From Butyrivibrio sp. CB08 (lineage in GTDB: Bacteria; Bacillota; Clostridia; Lachnospirales; Lachnospiraceae): DNA of 64,000 bases. Below are positions 27,123-35,992 of the stretch, in pieces (position 1 is the stretch's first letter; every line of letters begins with the position of its first letter). Position numbers and translations under genes: made by a program. Under the pieces are notes generated by a model. It saw only the letters and a program-made list of their open reading frames with translations. It did no database searches and was not told the DNA's origin. The stretch covers positions 308,722 through 372,721 of the forward strand of contig NZ_RAIR01000003.1 in the NCBI RefSeq assembly GCF_003625485.1, written 5' to 3'.

Positions 27123-28253
27123 ATGAAGATTACTGGTGGTGAAGTTTACGGTGTTGACAGGCTCTTTTCCAAAAGAGATATCTATGTTAAGGACGGGCTT
27201 ATAGCAGAGGGGTGCGACGATGGCGAAGTGCTTGATGCATCCGGATGCTACGTGGTTCCAGGGTTTGTGGACATTCATTTCCACGGAGCAATGGGAGCGG
27301 ATGTGTGTGATGGCACACTGGAAGCCTATGAGAGAATTGGCAAATATGAGCTGCAAAACGGCATTACTGCCATGTGCCCTGCGACACTGACACTTCCCGT
27401 TGATGAGCTTTGTAAGGTGCTGAGCCTTGGTGCTGAGTACGCTATGAGCGATCACCCGGATGGAGCTGACCTTGTTGGCTTTAACATGGAGGGACCTTTC
27501 ATCAGCAGAGAAAAGAAGGGCGCCCAGAACGAAGCCTACATCATGGAGTGCGACCCTGCTATAGTAGACAGGTTTGTGGATAGCTCCAAGGGACTTGTTA
27601 AGATAATAGGCCTTGCCCCGGAGGTTAACCCGGGATTCAGGGAATACATACAGGCTGTTAAGGGCAAGATCAAGGTATCACTGGCCCACACAGGAAGCGA
27701 CTACGAGACGGCAGCAGGTGCCATAGAGGCGGGGGCTTCGCATGTGGTGCATCTCTTTAACGCCATGACAGGACTAAACCACAGATCACCTGGAGTTGTG
27801 GGGGCAGCAGCTAACTATGACAGCGTTACCTGCGAGATGATCCTTGATGGAGTTCACATCCACCCAGGGGCAGCAAGAGCAGCCTACAAGATGATGGGCA
27901 GAGAGAGGATCATCCTTATCAGTGACAGCGCCCAGGGAACAGGAATGGTGGACGGTGACTACACACTGGGAGGCCTTGATGTTGTCAAGGAAGGCAAGTT
28001 CTGCAGGCTTAAGTCCGACGGAACCATCGCAGGATCAGTATCCAACCTCTACGACGTATTCAGGACAGCTGTCCTTGAGATGAATATCCCAATCGAGGAT
28101 GTTTTAGACAGTTGCACCATCAATCCAGCCCGTTGTATAGGTGTTGATGACAGATATGGATCCATCGAAACAGGCAAGAAGGCTGATTTATTAATAATAG
28201 ATAAACAAACCTTAAAACTCTCTAAAATCGTTAAGAATGGAGCGAAAATTTGA
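27123..28253 (+). CDS. nagA: N-acetylglucosamine-6-phosphate deacetylase
   Basis: A 376-residue amidohydrolase. The metal motif HFH lies in DIHFHG (His52, His54) and the catalytic glutamate region in GFNMEGPFIS. SLAHTGSDYETA with a second histidine, HVVHLFNAMTGLNHR and the DSAQGTG catalytic Asp segment follow. It converts GlcNAc-6-P to glucosamine-6-P and acetate. As last gene of the locus it joins the phosphorylase/mutase route to central metabolism. A glucosamine-6-P deaminase (nagB) and a GlcNAc kinase are not in the window. A terminator begins in its stop codon. Confidence 0.94.
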   Translation: MKITGGEVYGVDRLFSKRDIYVKDGLIAEGCDDGEVLDASGCYVVPGFVDIHFHGAMGADVCDGTLEAYERIGKYELQNGITAMCPATLTLPVDELCKVLSLGAEYAMSDHPDGADLVGFNMEGPFISREKKGAQNEAYIMECDPAIVDRFVDSSKGLVKIIGLAPEVNPGFREYIQAVKGKIKVSLAHTGSDYETAAGAIEAGASHVVHLFNAMTGLNHRSPGVVGAAANYDSVTCEMILDGVHIHPGAARAAYKMMGRERIILISDSAQGTGMVDGDYTLGGLDVVKEGKFCRLKSDGTIAGSVSNLYDVFRTAVLEMNIPIEDVLDSCTINPARCIGVDDRYGSIETGKKADLLIIDKQTLKLSKIVKNGAKI

Positions 28254-28281
28254 CCGTAATCAATTTACGGTCATTTTTTTT
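28251..28281 (+). terminator. Rho-independent terminator after nagA
   Basis: TGACCGTAA/TTACGGTCA (9 bp perfect, 5-nt loop) followed by eight T. The first three bases are the nagA stop codon. Confidence 0.92.
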
Positions 28282-28417
28282 ATCATAGAATCAATCATAG
28301 TTTACAAACTGCGACAAAAAAAAGACTGTTCACGACATATCCCATCATAGGAAAATTGTTTCATGTTATATTACAATCACAGAAATGATTTTACGAAGTA
28401 ATAAGTGGGAGAAAAAA

Positions 28418-28633
28418 ATGGAAGAAATAAGGTACGATGCCGCAGGCCTTATGATAGTCAGAGAGGACTATTACTGCGAGCATTATGAGCCTGACGACGG
28501 GGCGCTGGTTCCAATGAAGGAGTGTTGGTGCTGCAAATGGTCTAACTTCAGAACTGAAGGCAAGGACGGTGGCAGCGACAGTTACAGCGTTTGCAATTAT
28601 ATAGGTAATATGAAACAGGCAGTAAACAGATAA
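28418..28633 (+). CDS. Small Cys-rich protein, unknown
   Basis: The ATG at 28418 follows GTGGGAG, a better start than the ATG at 28385. The 71-residue product has a Cys/His pair (YYCEHYEPDD), a Cys cluster ECWCCKWSNF and a later SVCNYIG, so a metal-binding or disulfide fold is possible. It lies 19 bases before a SARP-type regulator gene and is probably co-transcribed with it. No family is recognised. Confidence 0.6.
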   Translation: MEEIRYDAAGLMIVREDYYCEHYEPDDGALVPMKECWCCKWSNFRTEGKDGGSDSYSVCNYIGNMKQAVNR

Positions 28634-28652
28634 ACCGATAGGGGTAGATAGT

Positions 28653-29888
28653 ATGGGGAACACAGAAAAGACTATACTACAAGTAAATATGTTTGGTGGG
28701 CTTGCGATCAATTATGAGGGGAAAAATGTTTCGATCGGCAAGAACAAGACCGCTAAATATATTCAGCTTTTGGAAATAGTTTGGCTTGCAGGTGATGCAG
28801 GAATTCAGAAGGATCAGCTTACTGGTATTCTTTATGACAGAGAGGAGCAGTCCAATCTTTCAAACAGTTTCAACAACCTGATCTATCAGATGCACAAGCA
28901 GATGGACAGAGCCGGACTTCCACCAAGGGATTATGTAGTAAACAAGGATGGAGTCTTTTTCACAGACGAGGAAGTAATTCTCGATTCAGATGTTTTAAGG
29001 TTTAAAGAGAACATCGCCAAGGCAAGAGCTGCAGGAAGCGATGCAGAGAGCATTCCATTTTACAAGGCAGCCTTTGACGAGTACAGATCAGAGCTCCTTC
29101 CAGAGCTTGCCACAGCAGAATGGCTCATTATTCAGAGCGTTCAGCTTCAGAAGATGTATGCAGAGAGCGTAGTTGCACTTGGCAGCTACTATGAAGATAA
29201 AAAAGATTACGAGTCAATGCAACACGTATACAAGAAGGCTGCAGAGCTCTATCCAGATGATGAGTGGCAGATCGGAGAGATCAATGCACTTATCGGAATG
29301 GAAGCTTTCAAGGAAGCCTACGCAGTATACGATGAGACCGTAAGATATTACACAGACGAGCTTGGAGTTACACCAAGTAATGACCTGCTTGAGTGTTACG
29401 ACAAGATGAGCCGCCAGATCACTAATGTACCTGGCAAGATCCTTCAGATCAGAGATGGCATCCTCGAGCACAGAGGAGCTGTTTCAGACAACGACGACGG
29501 AGCATATGACTGCTCATTCCCAAGCTTTATCGATGCTTACCATATCCTCAGCCGCAACATGGAGAGAAGCGGACAGTCAGTTTACATGATGCTTCTTAAC
29601 ATAGTTGATTATGAGGGAAAAAAGATTTCCAACCAGGCTAAGCTCGAGACAAGGGCAAAGCTATTACAGGAAGCAATATCTCTGACACTTCGTCAGGGTG
29701 ATACATATTGTAAGTACTCAGCATCACAGTATCTGCTGCTTTTGGTAGGCACCAACAAGGAGAGCTGCAAGACTGTATACAGAAGACTTCTCAACAAGTT
29801 TAAGCTCCTTGCTGGACCAAGAACAGAACTTGATTACAGCGTAGTTTCACTGGCTGATCTCCCGGACAGACTAGCGGAAGCTAAATAA
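28653..29888 (+). CDS. SARP/BTAD-type regulator with degenerate GGDEF-like C-terminus
   Basis: A 411-residue protein. An OmpR-like winged helix (residues ~8-100, starting LQVNMFGGLAINYEGK) is followed by a bacterial transcriptional activator domain of TPR helices (~105-255), the architecture of SARP regulators. The last ~120 residues (FIDAYHILSRNMERSGQSVYMMLLNI, then LRQGDTYCKYSASQYLLLL) resemble a GGDEF fold that has lost its catalytic motif. A similar domain ends the REC-GGDEF protein at 10999-12351. It probably acts as a DNA-binding regulator whose C-terminal module senses or dimerises. The target genes are unknown. Confidence 0.82.
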   Translation: MGNTEKTILQVNMFGGLAINYEGKNVSIGKNKTAKYIQLLEIVWLAGDAGIQKDQLTGILYDREEQSNLSNSFNNLIYQMHKQMDRAGLPPRDYVVNKDGVFFTDEEVILDSDVLRFKENIAKARAAGSDAESIPFYKAAFDEYRSELLPELATAEWLIIQSVQLQKMYAESVVALGSYYEDKKDYESMQHVYKKAAELYPDDEWQIGEINALIGMEAFKEAYAVYDETVRYYTDELGVTPSNDLLECYDKMSRQITNVPGKILQIRDGILEHRGAVSDNDDGAYDCSFPSFIDAYHILSRNMERSGQSVYMMLLNIVDYEGKKISNQAKLETRAKLLQEAISLTLRQGDTYCKYSASQYLLLLVGTNKESCKTVYRRLLNKFKLLAGPRTELDYSVVSLADLPDRLAEAK

Positions 29889-29942
29889 TTTTTTGAAAAA
29901 CTCATTTTTCTTTAAGGGGATGAAGGGTTTTTTATGAGGAGG

Positions 29943-29981
29943 AATTCCGCAGAGTATTCAGTTACTCTGCGGAATTTTCTT
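29943..29981 (+). terminator. Rho-independent terminator
   Basis: AATTCCGCAGAGTA/TACTCTGCGGAATT (14 bp perfect, 6-nt loop) followed by TTCTTT. Confidence 0.88.
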
Positions 29982-30060
29982 TATTATTAATAGTTTGTTC
30001 ACAGAAGTTTCAAGGCTAGGGGTTACAATAAATTTAGTACAATAGAAAGGAAATGGGGTT

Positions 30061-30786
30061 ATGGCAGTGGACCATCTTGACTACTCTAAAGTGCACCTTA
30101 CACCATTGCAGGGCGGGGCAGACAACTATAATCCAGAAGATGTCACCCAGGCGGATGTTGAGAAGATCCTTCGTAAGAAACATCAGCTTGAGGACTTTCA
30201 GCTCCTTATGATGAAGTATGATTGTGCTTTGTCAGAAGTAAGGACCAAACTTGATGTACTCAATAAAGAGCTTTCTCTTCGTAATAAGAGAAATCCTTTT
30301 GAGGCTATCAAGATGAGAATAAAGACACCTGTCAGCATCTACAACAAGCTCTGTGACAAGGGTGTAGATATGACGGTAGACAATATCAACAAGAATCTTT
30401 CAGATATCGCAGGTATCAGAGTTATCTGTTCCTTTGTGGATGATATCTATATGCTTGCCAATTGTCTTGCTCAGCAGGACGATATCAGGGTTCTTCAAAA
30501 GAAGGATTATATCTCAAGTCCCAAAGACAGTGGATACAGATCACTACATCTTATTATAGAGGTACCGATATTCCTTACAGATATCAAGGAATACATGAAG
30601 GTTGAGGTTCAGTTCAGAACCATCGCCATGGATTTCTGGGCAAGTCTCGAACATAAGATGAAGTACAAAAAAGATATCGAGAATGCTGAGGTCATTACTG
30701 AAGATCTTAAATTCAGTGCAGACCTTATCAATCAGATAGACATGAGAATGCAACAAATTAGAGAAAAAATCGATGCGTCGGAGTGA
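30061..30786 (+). CDS. relQ: Small alarmone synthetase, RelQ/YjbM type GTP pyrophosphokinase
   Basis: A 241-residue single-domain (p)ppGpp synthetase with no hydrolase or regulatory domains. The synthetase core has RIKTPVSIYNKL, AGIRVICSFVDDIY with the catalytic Asp region, DYISSPKDSGYRSLHL (the GTP-binding G-loop Tyr) and VEVQFRTIAMDFWASLEHK with the catalytic Gln/Glu. Small synthetases of this kind make ppGpp/pGpp from GTP or GDP under envelope stress. A ~25-residue N-terminal extension precedes the usual start. It is monocistronic, with its own terminator running into the 3' end. Confidence 0.92.
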   Translation: MAVDHLDYSKVHLTPLQGGADNYNPEDVTQADVEKILRKKHQLEDFQLLMMKYDCALSEVRTKLDVLNKELSLRNKRNPFEAIKMRIKTPVSIYNKLCDKGVDMTVDNINKNLSDIAGIRVICSFVDDIYMLANCLAQQDDIRVLQKKDYISSPKDSGYRSLHLIIEVPIFLTDIKEYMKVEVQFRTIAMDFWASLEHKMKYKKDIENAEVITEDLKFSADLINQIDMRMQQIREKIDASE

Positions 30787-30804
30787 CGCATCGATTTTTT
30801 TTGT
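30764..30804. terminator. Bidirectional terminator between convergent genes
   Basis: AAAAAATCGATGCGTC/GACGCATCGATTTTTT (16 bp perfect, 5-nt loop), T-run on both strands. It serves relQ (plus) and the methyltransferase gene (minus). Confidence 0.92.
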
Positions 30805-30814
30805 TTGAAAGTAA

Positions 30815-31678
30815 TTATTTTGCAGTCCATCTGCCGCTTGCTCCGCAGGGGAGTACGAGGCCGTTATTTTTTACCGGAAGACCAATTTCCTGGGCTTCGA
30901 CTGTGCCCTTATGGATCGGGTCAAGGACTGTGTGCAGCATGTAGGAAAGAACTGCTGGCTGAAGTCCGGTTGTGTATGAATTAATTAGGAAGAAAAGAGG
31001 ATCATCTGAAAGCAGCTGACTTGTCAGCTGGATGAATGGGAATACTGATTCCTCGATCTTCCAGATCTCGCCCTTTGGTCCTCTTCCGTAGGAAGGAGGA
31101 TCCATGATAATGGCATCGTACTTATTACCTCTTCTTATTTCCCTTTGTACAAACTTATTGCAGTCATCTACGAGATATCTTATAGGAGCGTCAGCAAGAC
31201 CTGAGGAAGCCGCATTCTCTTTTGCCCAGCCTACCATACCCTTGGAGGCGTCAACGTGAGTAACACTTGCGCCAGCCTTGGCAGCTGATACTGTAGCACC
31301 GCCTGTGTAGGCGAAGAGGTTAAGAACTTTGATTGGACGATTAGCTTCCTTAATTAATGAAGAAAACCAATCCCAGTTTGTTGCCTGCTCGGGAAAGATA
31401 CCTGTGTGCTTGAATGAGAATGGCTTAAGGTTAAAGGTAAGATCCCTGTATCCTATGGTCCACTCCTCCGGGAGATTGTGGAACTCCCACTCACCTCCGC
31501 CCTTGCTGCTGCGGTGGTAATGGCCGTTAGGTTTTTTCCATCCGAAATGATTCTTGTCCGTGTTCCAGATTACCTGGGGGTCTGGACGGATCAGCATATA
31601 GTCTCCCCAGCGCTCGAGCTTCTCGCCTGAAGAGGTATCTATTACTTCATAGTCTTTCCAATTATCTGCAATCCACAT
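30815..31678 (-). CDS. Class I SAM-dependent methyltransferase, rRNA-methyltransferase-like
   Basis: A 287-residue protein of the RlmI/RlmK-related Methyltrans_SAM family. Motif I is LNLFAYTGGATVSAAKAGA, the acidic residue of motif II is in HVDASKGMVGWAKENA, and the catalytic-type motif IV is IMDPPSYGRG. The N-terminal PUA domain of RlmI is absent; instead ~100 residues of beta-rich sequence (WGDYMLIRPDPQVIW) precede the fold. The likely substrate is 23S rRNA cytosine or guanine, as inferred from the family. It is transcribed away from the S10 operon. Confidence 0.85.
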   Translation of the reverse strand: MWIADNWKDYEVIDTSSGEKLERWGDYMLIRPDPQVIWNTDKNHFGWKKPNGHYHRSSKGGGEWEFHNLPEEWTIGYRDLTFNLKPFSFKHTGIFPEQATNWDWFSSLIKEANRPIKVLNLFAYTGGATVSAAKAGASVTHVDASKGMVGWAKENAASSGLADAPIRYLVDDCNKFVQREIRRGNKYDAIIMDPPSYGRGPKGEIWKIEESVFPFIQLTSQLLSDDPLFFLINSYTTGLQPAVLSYMLHTVLDPIHKGTVEAQEIGLPVKNNGLVLPCGASGRWTAK

Positions 31679-31904
31679 AATGTTTCCTCGTTATTCTTTA
31701 TTAATTGATATTTTACCTTATGATAATGGCTTCTTCTATATATTAATGATAATATAAAACGGCCATTTGGTGAAAATGCACTGTGTATTGTACTACAGTA
31801 TGTGTTTTATGGTATCTTAAAACACAAAAAGATTAAAATACATCAAGTAAAACAGTCGAAAAAGGCTGATTTTATATTAAAAGTGATTAATTTTTAAAAA
31901 CTTG
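31679..31904. other. Divergent intergenic region before the S10 promoter
   Basis: AT-rich DNA between the minus-strand methyltransferase start and the S10 promoter. No gene or clear repeat is seen. It should hold the methyltransferase promoter and A/T-rich upstream sequence of the ribosomal promoter. Confidence 0.6.
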
Positions 31905-31933
31905 TTGCATTTGCACAAATTATGTTTTATACT
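31905..31933 (+). promoter_or_regulatory. S10-operon promoter
   Basis: TTGCAT (31905-31910), 17-bp spacer and TATACT (31928-31933), with A/T-rich sequence upstream. The rpmJ promoter at 47326-47354 has the same -35 hexamer, same spacing and the same TTATGTT run before the -10. Confidence 0.78.
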
Positions 31934-31940
31934 AACAAAC

Positions 31941-32215
31941 GCTGTGACATGATAGCTATGAAGCGTGAGGTTGCTGCTTTATCCAGTTAAGCAGGTTTTC
32001 CGTGGAGCGAATGTCTAGAGGCCATATATACAGGCCAAACAAACTGACGACAAGTCACTGTACAGACAATTTTGAGTCTGCCGATCAGGCAGAAACGACG
32101 TGGTAGTAGTTTTAAGCCTTACTTTGTGTTAAGGGTTAGGACACACACGGGAGAGTGTACAGTCACCGCTTGTCGTACTTAGATCAAAAAGTGCGAAAAG
32201 GAGGCGACTTTTTTT
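31941..32215 (+). ncRNA. Structured 5' leader of the S10 operon
   Basis: About 275 nt of untranslated leader precede rpsJ. A long-range helix is visible: CGACAAG (32048-32054) with CTTGTCG (32169-32175), continued by CTGTACA (32058-32064) with TGTACAG (32156-32162). Inside it TCTGCC/GGCAGA forms a 5-nt-loop hairpin. The rpsJ Shine-Dalgarno AAAAGGAGG (32196-32204) sits in the loop of AAAAAGT(g)CG/CGACTTTTT (32186-32213), which resembles a terminator ending at the start codon. Autogenous control by a ribosomal protein is the likely role (inference; S10-operon leaders are regulated this way in other bacteria). Confidence 0.7.
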
Positions 32216-32527
32216 ATGGCAAATCAGGTAATGAGAATTACACTTAAGGCTTATGATCATCAGCTCGTTGATGCATCTGCCAAGAAGATTATCGAGACAG
32301 TCAAGAAGAACGGATCTCAGGTAAGTGGACCAGTGCCTCTTCCTACTAAGAAGGAAGTTGTTACTATCTTAAGAGCGGTTCACAAGTACAAAGATTCCAG
32401 AGAACAGTTCGAGCAGAGAACACACAAGAGACTTATCGATATCATCACACCTACATCCAAGACAGTTGAGGCTCTTCAGAGACTCGAGATGCCAGCTGGT
32501 GTAAACATCAATATTAAGATGAAATAA
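32216..32527 (+). CDS. rpsJ: 30S ribosomal protein S10
   Basis: A 103-residue protein, full family length, with the S10 signatures [10 protein letters not shown] and [19 protein letters not shown]. It is a 3' domain protein of the small subunit and, with NusB, also part of antitermination complexes. It opens the S10-spc-alpha cluster. No tuf, fus or rpsL genes precede it here. Confidence 0.98.
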   Translation: MANQVMRITLKAYDHQLVDASAKKIIETVKKNGSQVSGPVPLPTKKEVVTILRAVHKYKDSREQFEQRTHKRLIDIITPTSKTVEALQRLEMPAGVNINIKMK

Positions 32528-32669
32528 TACACGTAACAATCAATTGACCTCTACTAGTATGATGCGAGACGCATGATGCCGTGATAACTGGAGAATTGTC
32601 ATCAGACAATTGACGACATTGCGAATGAAGTAAGCATCCGCTGTAGACGTAATAAGGAGGTAAAAACAC

Positions 32670-33353
32670 ATGAAGAAAGCTATTTTAGCTACTAAGGTCG
32701 GAATGACCCAGATCTTCAAAGAAGATGGTTCACTGGTTCCTGTAACTGTTCTTCAGGCAGGACCATGCGTAGTAACTCAGATCAAGACAGTTGAGAATGA
32801 TGGTTACAGCGCAGTTCAGGTTGGATTTGTTGACAAGAAGGAAAAGGTTGTTAACAAGGACAAGAATGGTAACAAGACAATCTACCATCGCCACGGCGCA
32901 ACTAAGGCTGAGCAGGGACATTTCAAGAAGGCTGGAGTTTCTTGCAAGAGATATGTAAGAGAGTTCAAGTTCGAGAATGCTGCTGATTATGCACTTGGCG
33001 CTGAGATCAAGGCTGATATCTTCGCAGAAGGCGACAAGATTGACGCTACAGCAGTTTCAAAGGGAAAAGGATTCCAGGGTGCTATTAAGAAGAATGGTCA
33101 GCACAGAGGACCTATGGCACACGGTTCCAAGTTCCACCGTCATCAGGGTTCTAATGGTTCAAGTTCAGATCCTAGCCGCGTATTCAAGGGCAAGGGAATG
33201 CCTGGTCACATGGGCAGTGTTAAGGTAACAGTTCAGAATCTTGAGGTTGTAAGAGTAGACGCTGACAAGAACCTTATTCTTGTTAAGGGCGCTATCCCAG
33301 GACCTAAGAAGGGACTTGTTGCTATCAAAGAGACCGTTAAGGTTGTAGGCTAA
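32670..33353 (+). CDS. rplC: 50S ribosomal protein L3
   Basis: A 227-residue protein starting [15 protein letters not shown] and carrying the [15 protein letters not shown] glutamine-methylation loop that reaches the peptidyl-transferase centre. It is preceded by a 142-nt spacer with an AAGGAGG ribosome-binding site, longer than most gaps in this operon. The length is slightly above the usual ~210 residues. Confidence 0.98.
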   Translation: MKKAILATKVGMTQIFKEDGSLVPVTVLQAGPCVVTQIKTVENDGYSAVQVGFVDKKEKVVNKDKNGNKTIYHRHGATKAEQGHFKKAGVSCKRYVREFKFENAADYALGAEIKADIFAEGDKIDATAVSKGKGFQGAIKKNGQHRGPMAHGSKFHRHQGSNGSSSDPSRVFKGKGMPGHMGSVKVTVQNLEVVRVDADKNLILVKGAIPGPKKGLVAIKETVKVVG

Positions 33354-33379
33354 TAGAACGCGAAAGGAGGACCATACAG

Positions 33380-34003
33380 ATGGCTAATGTATCTGTTTAC
33401 AATATGGAAGGCAAAGAAGTTGGCAAGATCGATTTAAGCGATGCTATCTTCGGAGTTGAAGTAAATGAACATCTCGTACACATGGCTGTTCTTCAGCAGC
33501 TCGCTGACAAGCGCCAGGGTACACAGAAAGCTAAGACACGTTCTGAAGTTTCAGGAGGCGGAAGAAAGCCTTGGAGACAGAAGGGAACAGGTCACGCTAG
33601 ACAGGGTTCAATCAGAGCACCTCAGTGGAAGGGCGGCGGAGTTGTATTCGCTCCAGTTCCAAGAGATTACTCTTTCAAGATGAACAAGAAGGAAAAGAGA
33701 TTTGCTCTTAAGTCTGCTCTTACAGACAAGGCTCAGGCAGGCAACCTCATCGTTGTTGACGAGCTTAAGTTCGACGAGATCAAGACTAAGAAGTTTGCAG
33801 AGGTTATGAACAACTTAAAGGCTACACGTAAGGCTCTTGTAGTACTTGCAGACAACGATAAGAACGTAGTTCTTTCAGCTAGAAACCTCGCTGAGGCAAA
33901 CACAACACTTACAAACACACTTAATGTTTACGATATCGTAAACGCAAGAACACTGGTCCTTACAAAGGATGCAGTTGCTAAGATAGAGGAGGTGTATTGC
34001 TAA
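33380..34003 (+). CDS. rplD: 50S ribosomal protein L4
   Basis: A 207-residue protein. The long tunnel loop ([20 protein letters not shown]) and the C-terminal globular domain are intact. In enterobacteria L4 represses its own operon through the S10 leader. Whether this L4 does the same with the leader here is open. Confidence 0.98.
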   Translation: MANVSVYNMEGKEVGKIDLSDAIFGVEVNEHLVHMAVLQQLADKRQGTQKAKTRSEVSGGGRKPWRQKGTGHARQGSIRAPQWKGGGVVFAPVPRDYSFKMNKKEKRFALKSALTDKAQAGNLIVVDELKFDEIKTKKFAEVMNNLKATRKALVVLADNDKNVVLSARNLAEANTTLTNTLNVYDIVNARTLVLTKDAVAKIEEVYC

Positions 34004-34302
34004 TGGCAGCATTACAGTATTATGACGTAATCCTTAAGCCAGTTCTTACAGAGAAGAGCATGGCAGGCATGGCAGAGAAGAAGTACACTTTCCTTGTTAA
34101 TCCTGAAGCTAACAAGACACAGATCAAGGAAGCTGTAGAGAAGATGTTCGAGGGAGCAAAGGTTAAGAAAGTTAACACCCTCAACGCTGACGGTAAGATG
34201 AAGAGACGTGGAATGACAGTTGGTTTCACAGCTAAGACTAAGAAGGCAATTGTTCAGCTCACAGAGGACAGCAAGGACATCGAGATCTTCCAGGGACTCT
34301 AA
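34003..34302 (+). CDS. rplW: 50S ribosomal protein L23
   Basis: A 99-residue tunnel-exit protein ([14 protein letters not shown]..., [14 protein letters not shown]). The ATG at 34003 overlaps the L4 stop (TAATG) with GAGGAGG upstream; the in-frame TTG at 33997 is less likely. It forms the docking site for SRP and trigger factor. Confidence 0.97.
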   Translation: MAALQYYDVILKPVLTEKSMAGMAEKKYTFLVNPEANKTQIKEAVEKMFEGAKVKKVNTLNADGKMKRRGMTVGFTAKTKKAIVQLTEDSKDIEIFQGL

Positions 34303-34401
34303 TTTATAACTAATAACTATACGTGCGAATCCACCTATAAGAGTCCAGGATTCATGTGCAAGTCACTAGTCACGTGATAAAAAACAAAGGAGAAATACAT
34401 C

Positions 34402-35244
34402 ATGGGAATTAAGAAATACGGCCCATATACCCCATCCAGAAGAAACATGACTGGATCAGATTTCTCAGAGATCACAAAGAAGACTCCAGAGAGATCACTC
34501 GTTGTTTCTAAGAACAGCAAGGCTGGTCGTAACAACCAGGGTAAGATCACAGTAAGACATCGCGGATGCGGCGGCAGAGTTAAGTACAGAATTATAGATT
34601 TCAAGAGAAACAAGGACGATATGCCTGCAAAGGTTATCGGAATTGAGTACGATCCTAACAGATCAGCTAACATCGCACTTATCCAGTACGAGGATGGAAC
34701 AAAGTCTTACATCCTTGCACCTAACGGATTAACAGATGGCATGACAGTAATGAATGGTGCAAGCGCAGAGATCAGAGTTGGTAACTGCCTTCCACTTTCA
34801 CAGATTCCTGTCGGTGAGAACGTTCACAACATCGAGCTTTATCCTGGAAAGGGCGGACAGATGGTTCGTTCAGCAGGAAACGCTGCACAGCTCATGGCTA
34901 AAGAAGGTAAGTATGCAACACTTCGTCTTCCTTCAGGCGAGATGAGAATGGTTCCAATCGAGTGCAGAGCAACAATCGGTGTAGTTGGAAATGGTGATCA
35001 CAACCTTATCAACTATGGTAAAGCCGGAAGAATTCGTCACATGGGTATCCGTCCTACAGTTCGTGGTTCTGTTATGAACCCTAACGACCATCCACACGGT
35101 GGTGGTGAAGGTAGAGCACCTATCGGACGTTCTGGTCCTTCAACACCTTGGGGTAAGCCAGCTCTTGGTTATAAGACAAGAAAAGCTAAGAAGGCTTCAA
35201 ACAAGCTCATCGTAAGAAGAAGAAACGGTAAAGCCATCAAATAA
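34402..35244 (+). CDS. rplB: 50S ribosomal protein L2
   Basis: A 280-residue protein of normal length. [12 protein letters not shown] and the conserved [19 protein letters not shown] segment with the peptidyl-transferase-proximal histidine are intact. It is separated from rplW by a 99-nt spacer containing an inverted GAATCC/GGATTC pair. Confidence 0.98.
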   Translation: MGIKKYGPYTPSRRNMTGSDFSEITKKTPERSLVVSKNSKAGRNNQGKITVRHRGCGGRVKYRIIDFKRNKDDMPAKVIGIEYDPNRSANIALIQYEDGTKSYILAPNGLTDGMTVMNGASAEIRVGNCLPLSQIPVGENVHNIELYPGKGGQMVRSAGNAAQLMAKEGKYATLRLPSGEMRMVPIECRATIGVVGNGDHNLINYGKAGRIRHMGIRPTVRGSVMNPNDHPHGGGEGRAPIGRSGPSTPWGKPALGYKTRKAKKASNKLIVRRRNGKAIK

Positions 35245-35255
35245 GGAGGAATAAA

Positions 35256-35546
35256 ATGTCTAGATCACTTAAAAAGGGACCTTTTGCAGACGCAAGCCTG
35301 TTAAAGAAGATAGATGCTATGAACGCAGAGGGCCAGAAGCAGATAATCAAGACTTGGTCACGTCGTTCTACAATTTTCCCGTCTTTTGTTGGACACACAA
35401 TCGCTGTTCATGACGGTAGAAAGCATATTCCTGTATATGTTACTGAAGATATGGTTGGACACAAGCTTGGTGAGTTCGTTCCTACCAGAACATTCAAAGG
35501 ACATGCTGGAAATTCTCCCGTCGAGAGAAAGAGCAGCATAAACTAA
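35256..35546 (+). CDS. rpsS: 30S ribosomal protein S19
   Basis: A 96-residue protein starting [12 protein letters not shown], with [20 protein letters not shown] and a short C-terminal extension. It forms a complex with S13 at the subunit head. It lies 11 bp behind rplB. Confidence 0.98.
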   Translation: MSRSLKKGPFADASLLKKIDAMNAEGQKQIIKTWSRRSTIFPSFVGHTIAVHDGRKHIPVYVTEDMVGHKLGEFVPTRTFKGHAGNSPVERKSSIN

Positions 35547-35576
35547 TAGTGATTCAATGAAAGGAGGTCTATTAAC

Positions 35577-35972
35577 GTGGAAAAGGAAATTAAGCATAGA
35601 TCACAAATAAAGAGAAACAGAAATCGTGACAATAGAGAGACAAGACCTTTTGCTAAGTTATCTTACGCAAGAATACCAGTTCAGAAGGCGTGCTTCGTAA
35701 TGGATGCCATCAGAGGAAAGGATGTTGAGACTGCACTTGCAATCCTTCAGTACAATCCAAGATATGCATCAAGCGTAATCTACAAGCTTCTTAGCAGTGC
35801 TGTAGCTAACGCAGAGAACAACAAGGGCATGAACAGAACTAATCTCTATGTTGCTGAGTGCACCGCAAGCAATGGCCCTATCATGAAGAGAATTCAGCCT
35901 AGAGCACAGGGCAGAGCATACAGAATCAACAAGAGAATGAGTCATCTGACTGTTATTTTGGACGAGAGATAA
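35577..35972 (+). CDS. rplV: 50S ribosomal protein L22 with N-terminal extension
   Basis: The start is a GTG (35577) after AAAGGAGG. The 131-residue product has ~20 extra basic N-terminal residues (HRSQIKRNRNRDNRETR) before the conserved AKLSYARIPVQKA, compared with the usual ~110 residues. The tunnel beta-hairpin (MKRIQPRAQGRAYRINKR) is intact. Confidence 0.97.
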   Translation: MEKEIKHRSQIKRNRNRDNRETRPFAKLSYARIPVQKACFVMDAIRGKDVETALAILQYNPRYASSVIYKLLSSAVANAENNKGMNRTNLYVAECTASNGPIMKRIQPRAQGRAYRINKRMSHLTVILDER

Positions 35973-35992
35973 TTTGAAAGGAGAAGCAAAGA

